Below are positions 52,093-62,393 of a stretch of DNA of 64,000 bases, in pieces. The stretch covers positions 857,993 through 921,992 of the forward strand of contig NZ_JAPEMT010000001.1 in the NCBI RefSeq assembly GCF_026342435.1, read 5' to 3'. Source of the stretch: Streptomyces sp. NBC_00237. GTDB lineage: Bacteria > Actinomycetota > Actinomycetes > Streptomycetales > Streptomycetaceae. Position numbers and translations under genes: made by a program. Under the pieces are notes generated by a model. It was given only the letters and a program-made list of their open reading frames with translations. It was not told where the DNA came from and ran no database searches. How positions within the stretch are numbered: position 1 is the stretch's first letter; every line of letters starts with the position of its first letter.

Positions 52093-52108
52093 GTTCTACG
52101 CAAGGCCC
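52093..52108 (-). repeat. copy of the 16-bp tRNA-flank element
   Basis: On the minus strand this reads GGGCCTTGCGTAGAAC, against GGGCCTTGCGTAAAAC at 29433 (15 of 16). It lies 40 bases from the stop of the glycosyltransferase-Stealth gene, that is, at the right limit of the accessory-looking region. Confidence 0.45.
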
Positions 52109-52147
52109 ACGGAGGCGACACCGCCCCCGAGGGCGGCTCTGGACAGG

Positions 52148-55057
52148 TTAGCGGATGGAGGAGGGGGCTCGCTCGAAGGGGGAGGGGACGGGGAAGTAGG
52201 CGCCGAGGAAGGCGCGGACCACGCGGTCCTGTTCTTCGGGCGGGACCTCGGCCGTCGGGGATTCGCCGATGCAGAAGATGGTGTGGCTGCGGGCGGAGAG
52301 AAGGCGGCTGAGGCGGGTGTGGTGATCGTAGGAGCCCGCGTTGACCATGGTGCAGGAGATCGTGGCGGGGGCGGAGGTGCCCGTGAGGTAGCCGTAGTGG
52401 TGGTGCAGGGAGGCCGCGACGGAGAGGTCCGTGGGGGCGCGGAAGCGGCTGCGGGCGGTGGCGGCGGTTTCGGCGGGGAAGCGGTCGGTGAGTTCCGCCA
52501 GGACGCTGCGGCGCAGGGGGTGCGGGGTGTGCAGGAAGCCGTGGGTGGCGGTGCGGCCGAAGGCGCTGTGGAGGAGGTTGCGGTTGTTCTTCGCCGCGCC
52601 GAAGTAGCCCTCGTCGGTGGGGGAGGAGGGGGTGGGCGGGATGGCGGTGGGGGAGCGGAAGAAGAGGGCCTGGCCGTTGCTGGCGAAGAAGTCGCGGGGG
52701 GTGACCGGGCGGCCCAGGAAGACGTCGTCGTTGAAGTAGAGGAAGTGTTCGGAGAGGCCCTCGATGCGGTGGAGCTGGCTCTCGATGGCATGGGAGTTGA
52801 AGGTGGGGAGGGCCGTGGGGTCGGCGAAGATCTCGCGGTGGGGGACGACCTTGACGCCCGGGTGCTCGGTGTTCAGCCAGGCCGGGGTCTGGTCGTCGGT
52901 GACCAGGTAGATCGTGCGTACCCAGGGGGCGTACATCGCGAGGGAGCGCAGGGAGTAGCGGAGTTCGTCGCGGTTGCGGAAGCGGACGTCACCCGCGTCA
53001 GCGTCGGCGTTGGCACCCGCGCCCGCGTCGGCGTCGGCTTCGGGGGAGTCAGAGGCGTTCCCGGTTTCGTCCGGGAGGAGGCCCGCGGCGCGTTTGGCGG
53101 AGTCGCGGCGGGCGCGCCAGGCTTCGTCGGAGTCGTCGACCCAGGTGTAGACGACGTCGATGGGGAAGTCGACTTCCCACATGAGTTTTTCGGTGAAGGC
53201 CGCGAGGGTGGGGTGGTCGCGGTCGGCGACGCGCAGGGTCGCGTCCGGGGTGAGGTGGGGGAGGCGGGGGCCCAGCAGGGTGGTGCCCCGGGGGGCCGTG
53301 CGCCAGCCGGGGAGTTCGTCGTCCTCGTCGGTGAGGGACCAGAACTCGACGGTGCAGCCGAAGGCGGGACCGTAGCGGAGCGAGCGGCTTTCGCTGGCGA
53401 CCGGCTTGAAGATCCGTACGCCCGCGGGCTCGCCGACCTCGCGCAGGCGCTCCGCGAGCACCGCGCCGGGGGCCGTGCCGCTGGGGCCGACCAGTTCGGC
53501 GTAGACCGGCTTGCCGTGCAGGGCGGTGGCGAGGGCGTCCAGGGCGTCCGTACGGCGTTCCAGCTCGACGGCGATGCGGTGGGAGCTGGAGTCGTCGCGC
53601 AGGAGGACGTACGGCACCTGGTGGGCGGTGAGGGCGTCGGCGGCGAGTTCGAGGTTCCAGGCGGCCATCCGGGGGGCCAGGACGTCGTCGCGGACCTCGG
53701 CGAGGCGGCCCGCCGAGCGGACGAGCTTGCCCGTGCGGTCCTGGGCCTGGAGGAGTACCTCGCGGGCCTTCTGTTCGTCGGCGGAGCCCGCGAGCATCGA
53801 GACGGGGGCGGCCGGGGTGAAGCTGCGGCTGCCGCCCGCGGCGATGCGGTGCGCGGTGCGGTCGGCGCGTTCGGCGAGGCGGCGGGGGTCGTCGCGGCGG
53901 GCCACGAGGCGGCTGAAGAGGTCTTCCCAGAGAGCCGTGACGCGGTGGGAGCTGAAGCGTTCGTAGACGCCCTCGCGGGCTGCCTGGCCGTACGCGCGGC
54001 GCATCTCGTCGTCGGCCATCAGCTTCGACATCGCGACGGCGAGGGCGTCCTTGTCGCCGGAGGGGACGAGCAGGCCGTCCACGCCGTGGCGGATGATCTC
54101 GGCGGGTCCCGTCACGACGTCGTACGAGACGACGGGGACGCCCGCGGCGAACATTTCGAGGAGGACCAGCGGGAACGCCTCGCTGCGGGAGGACTGGACG
54201 GCGAGGCCGGCGGCGGCCCACTCCTGCTCCATGTTGGCGCTGCGGCCCAGGAGTTCGACCCGGTCGTGCAGGGCGAGGCCCTCGATGAGGCGGCGCAGCC
54301 GCACCTCGTGCGGGCCGTCGCCCAGGATGCGCAGCTTCCAGCCGGGGTGCTCGTCGGCGATCTGGGCGAACGCCTCGATGGCGTGGTCGACCTGCTTGCC
54401 CGCCATCAGGCGTGCCGCCATGACGATGGTCTTGTTACCGAGGTCGGAACGGGGGCGGAAGCCGTCCGGCACGGCGTTGGGGATGGCGTGCAGTTCGGGG
54501 GCGGAGCGGCCGAGGGAGTCGGCGAACCAGTCCTTCGTACGGTCGGTCAGCGCGACCAGGGCGTCGATGCGGCAGGCCAGCGCGAGGAGCGGTTCGACGT
54601 CGGCGCCGCGCTGCTGGGAGGCGCGGTGCTCCTGGTTGACCGTGATGACCCGGGAGGGCACCAGCTCGGCGACCGCCGCCATCAGGGCGGGGGAGGTGCT
54701 GATGACGACGTCGCTGTCGAGGGAGCCGAGCGCACGGGTCAGCTCGATGTCGGTGAGCCGGTCGAAGGTGGGCTCCCAGGAGGGCTTGATCAGCTCGCTG
54801 GGGAGGGAGGCCAGGGTGCGGCAGGTCTTCTCGTCGAGGTCGTGGTCGCGGACCGGGCGGGCGTACGGGCCCGTGCGGTCGACGAGATAGCGGCGGGGGA
54901 CGTCCCGGCCGGCGGGGAAGAAAGGTTCCTCCCGGGTTTTGACGACGCTGAGGACCTCGACCTCGTGGCGGGGTGCGAGGTGGGCGGCCTGGGTGTAGAC
55001 GGCCAGCTCGGTGCCGCCCATCTCGTCGCCCCAGGTGAGCAGGAACGTGATCTTCAT
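52148..55057 (-). CDS. GT4 glycosyltransferase-Stealth phosphotransferase fusion
   Basis: 969 residues from ATG 55057, which overlaps the stop of the upstream gene (ATGA). Residues 1-390 are a GT4-like glycosyltransferase ([60 protein letters not shown]). A linker follows, then the Stealth family: [11 protein letters not shown] (about D634), [40 protein letters not shown] with NDDVFLG, and the KNNRNLL and HHHYGYLTG segments. Stealth proteins transfer hexose-1-phosphate in capsule or wall polysaccharide synthesis. Coupled to the beta-rich gene at 55057 and divergent from a second Stealth gene. Confidence 0.9.
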   Translation of the reverse strand: MKITFLLTWGDEMGGTELAVYTQAAHLAPRHEVEVLSVVKTREEPFFPAGRDVPRRYLVDRTGPYARPVRDHDLDEKTCRTLASLPSELIKPSWEPTFDRLTDIELTRALGSLDSDVVISTSPALMAAVAELVPSRVITVNQEHRASQQRGADVEPLLALACRIDALVALTDRTKDWFADSLGRSAPELHAIPNAVPDGFRPRSDLGNKTIVMAARLMAGKQVDHAIEAFAQIADEHPGWKLRILGDGPHEVRLRRLIEGLALHDRVELLGRSANMEQEWAAAGLAVQSSRSEAFPLVLLEMFAAGVPVVSYDVVTGPAEIIRHGVDGLLVPSGDKDALAVAMSKLMADDEMRRAYGQAAREGVYERFSSHRVTALWEDLFSRLVARRDDPRRLAERADRTAHRIAAGGSRSFTPAAPVSMLAGSADEQKAREVLLQAQDRTGKLVRSAGRLAEVRDDVLAPRMAAWNLELAADALTAHQVPYVLLRDDSSSHRIAVELERRTDALDALATALHGKPVYAELVGPSGTAPGAVLAERLREVGEPAGVRIFKPVASESRSLRYGPAFGCTVEFWSLTDEDDELPGWRTAPRGTTLLGPRLPHLTPDATLRVADRDHPTLAAFTEKLMWEVDFPIDVVYTWVDDSDEAWRARRDSAKRAAGLLPDETGNASDSPEADADAGAGANADADAGDVRFRNRDELRYSLRSLAMYAPWVRTIYLVTDDQTPAWLNTEHPGVKVVPHREIFADPTALPTFNSHAIESQLHRIEGLSEHFLYFNDDVFLGRPVTPRDFFASNGQALFFRSPTAIPPTPSSPTDEGYFGAAKNNRNLLHSAFGRTATHGFLHTPHPLRRSVLAELTDRFPAETAATARSRFRAPTDLSVAASLHHHYGYLTGTSAPATISCTMVNAGSYDHHTRLSRLLSARSHTIFCIGESPTAEVPPEEQDRVVRAFLGAYFPVPSPFERAPSSIR

Positions 55058-56142
55058 CAGGCGGTTTCCTCGGGCGTGGGGGCGGTCGTCGGCGCCGGTA
55101 CGGCGTCGGTGGGCCGGGTGGTGGCGGGATGTGCGGCGGCGTGTGCGTCTGCGGGGCGCGCCGGGTTCGGCAGGGGGGCGCAGTTCACCGCGAAGGTGCC
55201 TGCGGCGGAGAGGTGCGCGTGGACGCGCAGCAGGGCGCCTGCCGGGGTGGCGATGGTGCGGAAGGGCGTACGGAGCACCTTCTTGGGGTTGCGTACGTCG
55301 GTGAGCCTGCGGCCGATCTTCGCCCGGCTGCGGCCCCGCTGGAGCTGGAAGTCCCACATGCGCGCCGACTTCGCGCCGCGCGCCATGGCATCCAGGGGTA
55401 CGTCGAAGGTGAAGCGGTCGCCGTCCCAGTCGGGCGTCACGCGCACGGTCGCGGACGAGCTTCCACGGCGTACCGCTTCGAGCGTCCAGGCGTGGTGCGG
55501 GGTGGCGGTCGTCAGCAGGCGTCCTTGCACGGTGACCCGGTCCCAGTACAGGTCGAAGCCGAGCAGTTCCGCCTGTTCGCGGGGCCCGGACACCTTGATC
55601 ATGGCGTGCCCGTCGACCGAGCGGACCGGGCGGAACAGGGCACCACTGGTGGTGCTCGGGGAGTGCGGCAGCGTGGGGCCTTCGGGCGCCGCGCCGGTGG
55701 GGTCGGCGATGCCGTAGCGCATCTCGTGGCCGGTGCGGTCCGTGGTGACGACCGTGAGCCTCCACACGCCGTCACAGAGGCGGGGGCCGGACAGGTCGGG
55801 TGCGTCGTGTTCCGCGTGGCGCAGCGGGACGGTGGCGGTGAGGAGCAGGCCCTCGGGGTGCGACTCCTGTGCCAGTGTCACGCTCTGTCGCCGTCCCCGG
55901 TGCTCCAGTACGAGCCGGGTGTGCTCGAGAGGGGTGCCCGGGTCGGGGCAGCGGACGGCCAGATTCAGGGTGCGGCCGGAGACCAGGGAGAGGTGTACGG
56001 CGGCGAGCGTGGGGCGGGAGCCGACCCGGGCGCCCAGCGCGGGAACGGTGTTGATCCGCTCTACGCGGCGGCGGACGCGGCCTGCGGTGCGGCGGGCGCG
56101 GTGGACGGCCTTGACCGCCTGGGAGAGCAGGGCGTCGTTCAT
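55057..56142 (-). CDS. beta-rich accessory protein of the polysaccharide locus
   Basis: 361 residues, ATG 56142. A short basic helix ([20 protein letters not shown]), then strand-rich domains ([36 protein letters not shown] style strands, [20 protein letters not shown]) and an Ala/Pro/Thr-rich tail. No signal peptide, no membrane helix and no named family. Its stop is fused to the start of the glycosyltransferase-Stealth gene (4-base overlap), so the two are translationally coupled. Likely a scaffold or acceptor-binding partner of the transferase. Confidence 0.65.
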   Translation of the reverse strand: MNDALLSQAVKAVHRARRTAGRVRRRVERINTVPALGARVGSRPTLAAVHLSLVSGRTLNLAVRCPDPGTPLEHTRLVLEHRGRRQSVTLAQESHPEGLLLTATVPLRHAEHDAPDLSGPRLCDGVWRLTVVTTDRTGHEMRYGIADPTGAAPEGPTLPHSPSTTSGALFRPVRSVDGHAMIKVSGPREQAELLGFDLYWDRVTVQGRLLTTATPHHAWTLEAVRRGSSSATVRVTPDWDGDRFTFDVPLDAMARGAKSARMWDFQLQRGRSRAKIGRRLTDVRNPKKVLRTPFRTIATPAGALLRVHAHLSAAGTFAVNCAPLPNPARPADAHAAAHPATTRPTDAVPAPTTAPTPEETA

Positions 56143-56524
56143 GAGCAGCTCGGGCGACGGGCCGCGCGGGTGTCCGGGAGGGCGGCGCGGGTGCTCGGGC
56201 GACGAGCGGCACCGGTGGGGGCCGTACTCGCGAAATCGTCACTCACGGTGATGTCCATCTCTCTGTTCGGCCGCTGGCCGGTCCGGGTCCCGGCATGGTG
56301 CCAAGGGCTCGCGTGCTGCGGCAAATCCCAGGGTGCGGCCGACTCCCGGAAGGCGGGGGTGTGATCAACGCCACTTCGTGACGGGGGAGCGAACGCACCT
56401 TGAACTCCCTCTGTCCTCAGTGATGACAGAAGCTCGACGTAAGTGGCGTGATTGTTCCGTTTGTAAAGTTTAGGTGAAGGGGTCGGCGAACCGGTCCTGG
56501 ATCATCCGTTGTGGGCGAGGGGTA
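56143..56524. promoter_or_regulatory. divergent promoter with a long inverted repeat
   Basis: 382 bases between the two divergent Stealth-locus genes, with no gene. ACGCCACTT at 56368-56376 and AAGTGGCGT at 56441-56449 are exact inverted copies; their flanks (ATCA before, TGAT after) nearly extend the match to 16 bases. The 64-base spacing suggests paired operators, one per direction, or a large hairpin. Confidence 0.55.
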
Positions 56525-58423
56525 ATGAAGCAGATCGAGGACGCGAAGGCGACAGGGCAGCAGGCCGAGGTCTCCGGCGTACGTGCCGTCGTTCCCGGTG
56601 CTCGCGCCGCTGCCCCTGACACTCCGGTGGCGGTGCGTGCGGCCGGAGCCGTCAACACCGAGGCATCCCCGCTGGTCGCCGCGTACCGCAAGGTGGCCCC
56701 CATGCGGCTGCGCAGGGCGATAGCAGGGCGGTACTCGCCCGAGATGCGCCGCGGCATCAAGAAGGCCGTCAGCGCGGCCACCGTCGTGCAGAGCGTCCGG
56801 CAGGCCCGCAACGCCCGCCTCGGTGCCCAGTACCGTCCCGTGATCGCCTCCTCCGGCGGCTCCGTCGTCGCCGTGGAGGGGCGCCCGCGCATCGCCTTCA
56901 CCGAGGAGCGGCTCTCCCCGCAGGCGGCCCGCAGAGCCAACCTCGCGGCGGTCACGGCCGCCCTGGAGGGCGCGGACATCGACTACTTCTGCGTACGGGG
57001 CTGCGCGACGGGCAGTCAGGGCGGCCAGGGCGGTCAGGGCGGCACCACCACGGTCGCCGTCTCCGCGGTCGACCGGGGCCGCGCCCTGGAAGCCCTCCAG
57101 GAGCTGTGCCGCAACCTCCCCGGCTACTTCGGGGCGCACGGCGGAGAGGACAGTCCGCGCGTCGCCCCCGCCTACCGGGGCGCGGGCTGGCGGCGCTACG
57201 AGCAGGCCGCCTCCGTGCACCTGTTCTGGTACCGCACCGACGCCACCCGCCGCCTCGTGCTCGGTCCTGAGAGCGGATGCGAGATCGAGTTCTGGACGCG
57301 CGAGACGGACGACCGGCTGACCGCCCCCCGGCGCAACGCCGTCACCGAGTCGGTGCCCGTCGTGGCCGAAGCGGTCCAGGTGCCCGTCGCGACCTTCACC
57401 GCACCCCACGGGACGCGCGACGCGTCGCCCGTGAGGGTGCGCACCCGTGAGGAGTTCGTCACCGTCCTCCCCGACGACGTCACCTTCCCCGTCGACGTCG
57501 TCTACACCTGGGTGGACGGCTCCGACCCGGCCTGGCTGGAACGCCGGGCCTCGGTCTCCGGCAGCTCGTACCACGAGGAGGCCGCCAACGCCGCCCGGTA
57601 CGCCGACCACGAGGAACTGCGCTACTCCCTGCGCTCGCTGGAGATGTACGCCCCCTGGGTGCGCACCATCCACCTGGTCACCGACGACCAGACGCCGGAC
57701 TGGCTGGACACCTCGCAGCCGGGCCTCAACGTCGTCAGCCACCGCGAGATCTTCGCCGACCCCTCCGCGCTCCCGACGTTCAACTCGCACGCCATCGAGA
57801 GCCAGTTGCACCACATCGAGGGGCTCGCCGAGCACTTCCTCTACTTCAACGACGACGTCTTTCTGGGCAACGAGGCGACTCCCAAGGACTTCTTCCTCTC
57901 CAACGGGCTCACCAAGTTCTTCCCGTCGCCTGCGCTGGTGCCCCTCGGGCCGCCCTGTCCGGACGACGTCCCCGTCTCCATCGCGGGCAAGAACAACCGC
58001 GCCCTCATAGAGGAGCGCTTCGGCACCACCCCGGTCGGCAAGATGCGGCACGTCCCGCACGCACTGTCGCGCAGCGTCCTCGCGGAGATCGAGACGGAGT
58101 TCGCCGTACAGCACCGGGAGACCGCCGCACAGCGCTTCCGCAGCAGCAGCGACATCGCCATCCCGTCGTCGCTGTACCACTACTACGCGTTCCACACCCG
58201 GCGCGCGCTGCCCAGCGAGATCGAGTACGTGTACATCGACGTGTCCAAGCCGAACGCGGCCAACCGCCTGGACCGGCTGCTCCTGGACCGCGACAAGAGC
58301 GCGTTCTGCCTCAACGACACGCTGTCCACGGAGGCGGACCTGGCGCGCAGCAACGCCCTGCTGCGGCCGTTCCTGGAGAGCTACTTCCCAGTGCCGGGCC
58401 GGTACGAGCTGCCGTCGAGCTGA
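56525..58423 (+). CDS. Stealth family capsular polysaccharide phosphotransferase
   Basis: 632 residues from ATG 56525. N-terminal 90 residues are low complexity and basic; then a sugar-nucleotide-like domain, and the four Stealth blocks: [11 protein letters not shown] (about D324), [40 protein letters not shown] (about H422) with NDDVFLG, and a C-terminal SSLYHYYAFHT. It is a paralogue of the C-terminal half of the 52148 gene. A family of phosphotransferases in cell-surface glycan synthesis; acceptor unknown. Head-to-head with the GT-Stealth operon. Confidence 0.9.
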   Translation: MKQIEDAKATGQQAEVSGVRAVVPGARAAAPDTPVAVRAAGAVNTEASPLVAAYRKVAPMRLRRAIAGRYSPEMRRGIKKAVSAATVVQSVRQARNARLGAQYRPVIASSGGSVVAVEGRPRIAFTEERLSPQAARRANLAAVTAALEGADIDYFCVRGCATGSQGGQGGQGGTTTVAVSAVDRGRALEALQELCRNLPGYFGAHGGEDSPRVAPAYRGAGWRRYEQAASVHLFWYRTDATRRLVLGPESGCEIEFWTRETDDRLTAPRRNAVTESVPVVAEAVQVPVATFTAPHGTRDASPVRVRTREEFVTVLPDDVTFPVDVVYTWVDGSDPAWLERRASVSGSSYHEEAANAARYADHEELRYSLRSLEMYAPWVRTIHLVTDDQTPDWLDTSQPGLNVVSHREIFADPSALPTFNSHAIESQLHHIEGLAEHFLYFNDDVFLGNEATPKDFFLSNGLTKFFPSPALVPLGPPCPDDVPVSIAGKNNRALIEERFGTTPVGKMRHVPHALSRSVLAEIETEFAVQHRETAAQRFRSSSDIAIPSSLYHYYAFHTRRALPSEIEYVYIDVSKPNAANRLDRLLLDRDKSAFCLNDTLSTEADLARSNALLRPFLESYFPVPGRYELPSS

Positions 58424-58530
58424 ATCGTTTCTTCAGCCGGTCCGGCTGAATCGTCCCTCCGGCCGGTCCGGCTGAGCCGTTGCCTTCGGCCGGGCCGATC
58501 TGAATCATCCCTTCGGCCGGTCCGGCCCCT
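58421..58530 (+). repeat. four tandem ~27-bp repeats
   Basis: CTGAATCGTTTCTTCAGCCG, CTGAATCGTCCCTCCGGCCG, CTGAGCCGTTGCCTTCGGCC and CTGAATCATCCCTTCGGCCG each begin a unit ending in GGTCCGG or a close variant. It lies between the Stealth stop and the PIG-L GTG start. Confidence 0.85.
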
Positions 58531-58546
58531 TCGCGAGAGAGTCACC

Positions 58547-60619
58547 GTGCGCCCCCTGCCCTCCCGTCGTGCCGTCGTCGCCGGTCTCGTCGCCGCCACC
58601 GCCGTCGGCTGCACCTCCCGGCAGACCGGCGCACCGCCGTCCCCCCTCGACGAGAAGCTGCCCGCGCCGCGCGCCGCCGTGCACCCCGACGACGACGGCA
58701 GGAGCGGCACCAGGGTGCTCCAGGTCCTCGCCCACCCGGACGACGACCTGTACTTCATGAACCCCGAGGTCCAGCAGTCCCTGGACGACAACGACGCCGT
58801 CGTCAGCGTCTACGTCAACTGCGGTGAGAGCGGCGGCCGGAACAAGGTCCCCGGCGGCCCCCCGCCGCGCCCCGACGTGGCCGCCTACGCGGGCGCCCGC
58901 CGCCAGGGGCTGCGCCAGGCGTACGCGCTCATGGCGACCGGCGACGCGAGGGCCCCGTGGACGTCCATGGCCACTGTGCTGCCCGGCGGTCTGCCCGTGG
59001 AGACGAGCATCCTCGACGGCCACGAGGGCGTCCAGCTCGTCTTCCTGGGGGTGCGTCAGCGCGGCCCCGGCGGGCGGGCCCGCCGCCAGGGCCTGCCGCA
59101 CCTGTGGGCGGACCCGGACGCCGTCACCGCCACCCTGGTGAGCACGGGATCGCCCGTGACCGCCCCGCACCCCGTCACGCGCCGCTCGCTGATCGACGCG
59201 CTGGTGCACCTCCTGGACCTCCACGAGCCCACGCTCGTACGGATGATGGACACCGACCCGGACCGGCAGGTGCACGACGCCCACCACCGGGTCCACCACG
59301 ACCAGCCCGGTTACTCGGACCACCCGGACCACACCGCCACCGCACTGTTCACGCAGGCGGCTCTCGCCGAGCACCTCAAGAGGCGCAAGGGAGCCCCCTG
59401 TGCGGTCGTCTCCTACCGCGGCTACTTCAACGAGCGCTGGCCGCACAACCTGCCGAGGCGCACCGTCAGCGGCAAGGTCACCGTCCTGAACACCTACGGA
59501 GGCACCCCGGAGGGCTGCGACTTCGTCGCCGGGTGCGGCGACTACGACGTCGGCCGCAACCGCTCCCGGAGCACCGGCTGGGTGCAGCGCACCTCGCACC
59601 GGCACCCCACCGCGGCCCCGCGCGTGCGCCTGGACGCCGACGGGCGGCTGACCGCCTTCGCGGTGCTCTCCGGACAGGCCGCCATGTGGCAGGAGGAGGG
59701 GCGCGACGGCGGCACCTGGTCCAGGGCGCGGCTCCTGGGCGGCGACGGCCTGCTGCCGGGGCTGACGGCGTCCCTCGGCAAGGACGGGCGCTGGCAGCTG
59801 TACGCGGAGCGCATCGCGGAGCTGGGCGCGAAGGCCCGGCACAACCGCCGGGAGATCGTCACCACCACCCAGCAGCGCGCGGGCGGCCCGTTCGGCGCCT
59901 GGGTGTCGCTCGGCAACCCCGAGCACGACCCCGAGCACGGCCGCCGCGTGGGCACGCCCGTGGTGGCGACCGCAGGAGACGGCACGACCTGGCTGTTCGT
60001 ACGGAACTGGGCCAAGGGCGTCTCCTGCCGCCGACGCGGCACCGACGGGCGCTGGAGCGCCTGGCAGGACCTGGGCGGCGCGGAGGTCCAGGAGGGGCTG
60101 TGCGCCGTCACCGACGGGGCGGGGCGCGTCCACGTCTTCGGCAGTGGCCGAGGCACGGTGCACCACTGGCGGCAGGAGCACGCCAAGGGACCCGTGACGT
60201 TCGCGGCGACCGGGCTTCCGGCACCGGCCGACCCGCCGACCGCCCTGCTGTGCTCCGACGGCTCACTCCTGCTGGCCTACCGCGCGGCAGGCTCCGCCGA
60301 GCCGCTGGCGCACCGGCTGCCCGCCGGAGCGAGGGCGTGGAGGCCGGTGCGTACGGGGCTGGTGGCCCGCGGCTACGGGGCGCTCGCGCTGCACGCCGAA
60401 CGGGGCGGCGGTGTCCTGCTCGCCGCCCGCAACAACGCCGGTGGCACCAGCCTGGCGACCCTGGGCACGGACGACGTCCCGCGCTGGTCCACGGTGACCG
60501 GCACGGTGGTGGGGGCCGCGGCGCTGGCGGCCGACGCGTCGGGGCGCACGGTGCTGGCCAGGGTGGCGCCGGACGCGACGCTACAGACGGTGTTCGTGCC
60601 GGGGCTCACTTCCGCGTGA
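58547..60619 (+). CDS. PIG-L family deacetylase lipoprotein
   Basis: 690 residues from GTG 58547. A lipoprotein signal (VVAGLVAATAVGCTS; lipobox cysteine about residue 22) anchors it outside. The PIG-L domain follows: VLQVLAHPDDDLYFM with H63, D65, D66; NCGESGG; a later HPDHTATALF near 265. Residues about 340-690 are repetitive strands (WQEEGRDGGTWSRARLLGGD and similar), a likely beta-propeller. PIG-L enzymes deacetylate N-acetylglucosamine-type sugars with zinc; here possibly the surface glycan made by the Stealth genes. Confidence 0.88.
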   Translation: MRPLPSRRAVVAGLVAATAVGCTSRQTGAPPSPLDEKLPAPRAAVHPDDDGRSGTRVLQVLAHPDDDLYFMNPEVQQSLDDNDAVVSVYVNCGESGGRNKVPGGPPPRPDVAAYAGARRQGLRQAYALMATGDARAPWTSMATVLPGGLPVETSILDGHEGVQLVFLGVRQRGPGGRARRQGLPHLWADPDAVTATLVSTGSPVTAPHPVTRRSLIDALVHLLDLHEPTLVRMMDTDPDRQVHDAHHRVHHDQPGYSDHPDHTATALFTQAALAEHLKRRKGAPCAVVSYRGYFNERWPHNLPRRTVSGKVTVLNTYGGTPEGCDFVAGCGDYDVGRNRSRSTGWVQRTSHRHPTAAPRVRLDADGRLTAFAVLSGQAAMWQEEGRDGGTWSRARLLGGDGLLPGLTASLGKDGRWQLYAERIAELGAKARHNRREIVTTTQQRAGGPFGAWVSLGNPEHDPEHGRRVGTPVVATAGDGTTWLFVRNWAKGVSCRRRGTDGRWSAWQDLGGAEVQEGLCAVTDGAGRVHVFGSGRGTVHHWRQEHAKGPVTFAATGLPAPADPPTALLCSDGSLLLAYRAAGSAEPLAHRLPAGARAWRPVRTGLVARGYGALALHAERGGGVLLAARNNAGGTSLATLGTDDVPRWSTVTGTVVGAAALAADASGRTVLARVAPDATLQTVFVPGLTSA

Positions 60620-60625
60620 CGCGCA

Positions 60626-60705
60626 CCGTCCTTGAGGCTTTGAGGCTTTGAGGCGACCCGTCCTTGAGGTGACCCGTCCTTGAGGTGACCCGTCCTTGAG
60701 GTGAC
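60626..60705 (+). repeat. tandem ~17-bp repeats
   Basis: CCGTCCTTGAGG is repeated four times, three of them as TGACCCGTCCTTGAGG; a GCTTTGAG pair precedes them. It separates the convergent PIG-L and M6 protease genes, only 92 bases apart. Confidence 0.85.
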
Positions 60706-60711
60706 AGGGGC

Positions 60712-62139
60712 TCACTTCCGGGTGATGCGCACCCGGTGGTTCCCCGACTCGTCCTGGTCGAGGACGTCGATGCGTACCCGGCGCTCCCTGTCGGTGAAGG
60801 ACGTACCGGGTTCGTAGGGGGCGTCGGAGAGCTCCAGGTGGACGTTGGGGCGGCGGGTGCAGCCGCCGCTGTCGCGTTCGCTGTCGGCGACGGTGATGGG
60901 ACCCTGGCCGGTGTCCACGTCGGCGTCCACCCGGTAGATCAGCACCCCCGGCTTGCAGACCGCCTCGTCGTTCCCGGCGCGGGTGCGCACCTCGACCGCG
61001 TACCCCGACGTGTCGCTGAGCGGCACGAACGCGAGCTTGCGGCCGCCGGTGGGCGAGGCCAGCGGGGCCAGGGTCAGCTCGGTGGGCCCGGGGCCGACGG
61101 CGCACCCGATCTGGCGGGCGTCCAGCCAGCCCAGCTTCCACTTGTGCCAGCCCAGGAGGTCGTTGTTGGCCCCCCAGTCCTCGGACATGATGTCCCAGTG
61201 CCCGACGGACGCCCCGCCGTCGCTGGTGTAGAGGTCGGGCAGTCCGAAGACGTGGCCGTTCTCGTGGGGGAGCACCCGGAAGCCCGTCTCCGCGTACGAA
61301 CCGGAGCCGTCGTCCTGGCGGCTGTAGACGAACGAGGTGTTGGCGAGCGGGACGCCGTCCGCGACGGGGGCCTCGTGGTTGCCGGAGAAGGTCACCGACA
61401 GGACGGTCTCCAGGGCGGAGGGGCCCGCGTTCGGGGTGACCAGGATGTTCACCAAGTCGTAGGCGGAGAAGTCCACCTGAGGGTCCGCCATGGCGACGAT
61501 GTCCTGTACGAGCTGCTGGTAGCCGGGCTCGAAGGGCGCCCCGCGCTCTATCCCGTACCCGGCGAACGGCAGCGGCATCCGCAGCCAGTCGGTGATCGGC
61601 GCCCGGGGGGTGTACCGCAGCCGCCCGTAACTGCTGGTCTCGAACCAGGCGGCGGTCTGCGGGGCGAACTCCTGGAAACGGTCGAGGGCGCGTCCCTGTC
61701 CCGGTGCGTCCGAGAAGTCGATCATCAGGTTGAGGGCGCGGACCTCGCCGGTCGAGCGGGTGTATCCGGACGGGGTGGGCATGCCCTCGGACATCTGCAC
61801 GCCCCGGGTGCCCGCGATCCGGCACGGCTGCGCGGCGGCCTCGGCGGCCTCGGGGGAGCCGGGCGGCCCCTCGGGCTGCGACCGCGTGTGTACGACGGCC
61901 CCCGCCTCGCCCGCGCGGAGTTTTCCGGCCGGTCCCGAGGAGGCCCGGCCGGGGTCCGCCAGGGGGGTGCTCGCGGACGTCACGGCGGCGAGGGCGAGGG
62001 CCGCCAGGGCGGCGAGGGTGAGCGCGCGGCGCGGGGCCCTGCGGGGGTGGCGGCCGTCGGCGTGGCGGCCGCCCGTGGAGCTGCCGCCCATGGGGAGGGG
62101 GCCGCCGGGTATGCCGGGGCGGGGGCGCGGCTGCTGCAT
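60712..62139 (-). CDS. M6-type secreted metalloprotease
   Basis: 475 residues from ATG 62139, with GGAAGG seven bases upstream (an ATG seven codons further 5' is in frame). Pro/Gly-rich start, a signal/membrane segment ALTLAALAALALAAVTSAST about 45-65, then a catalytic domain with HENGH (H292, E293, H296) in LPHENGHVFGLPDLY and a WDIMSEDWG segment, typical of immune-inhibitor-A-like M6 peptidases. A zinc enzyme acting outside the cell. Its length matches family members with a short C-terminal beta domain. Diverges from the TetR gene. Confidence 0.85.
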   Translation of the reverse strand: MQQPRPRPGIPGGPLPMGGSSTGGRHADGRHPRRAPRRALTLAALAALALAAVTSASTPLADPGRASSGPAGKLRAGEAGAVVHTRSQPEGPPGSPEAAEAAAQPCRIAGTRGVQMSEGMPTPSGYTRSTGEVRALNLMIDFSDAPGQGRALDRFQEFAPQTAAWFETSSYGRLRYTPRAPITDWLRMPLPFAGYGIERGAPFEPGYQQLVQDIVAMADPQVDFSAYDLVNILVTPNAGPSALETVLSVTFSGNHEAPVADGVPLANTSFVYSRQDDGSGSYAETGFRVLPHENGHVFGLPDLYTSDGGASVGHWDIMSEDWGANNDLLGWHKWKLGWLDARQIGCAVGPGPTELTLAPLASPTGGRKLAFVPLSDTSGYAVEVRTRAGNDEAVCKPGVLIYRVDADVDTGQGPITVADSERDSGGCTRRPNVHLELSDAPYEPGTSFTDRERRVRIDVLDQDESGNHRVRITRK

Positions 62140-62301
62140 GGGAATCGCCTTCCGCTCCATGCAGCCCTGCCCGTTCTGTCACGGACAGTCCCGACTGCTC
62201 CTGTTTGCCCACCCTCCGGCGGAGGGTGCGGGGGCGCTCGCTGGGTGGGCCGAAGGTGGGTTGACGTGTGACTCAGGTCACATGGCGATGCGGAAATAAC
62301 C

Positions 62302-62356
62302 GGGGACTGCTTCCCCGTTTGGAACTGTGTCCGCAGGAAGTGGGGAAGCGTTCCCC
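62302..62356. promoter_or_regulatory. paired GGGGA-N5-TCCCC palindromes upstream of the TetR gene
   Basis: GGGGACTGCTTCCCC (62302-62316) and GGGGAAGCGTTCCCC (62342-62356, perfect) lie 40 bases apart, each followed by GTTT, just before the TetR start. Likely operators of the adjacent TetR-family regulator. Confidence 0.65.
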
Positions 62357-62393
62357 GTTTTTGCGAGAAGTCCTCAGCAGAAGGAGATCCGCC

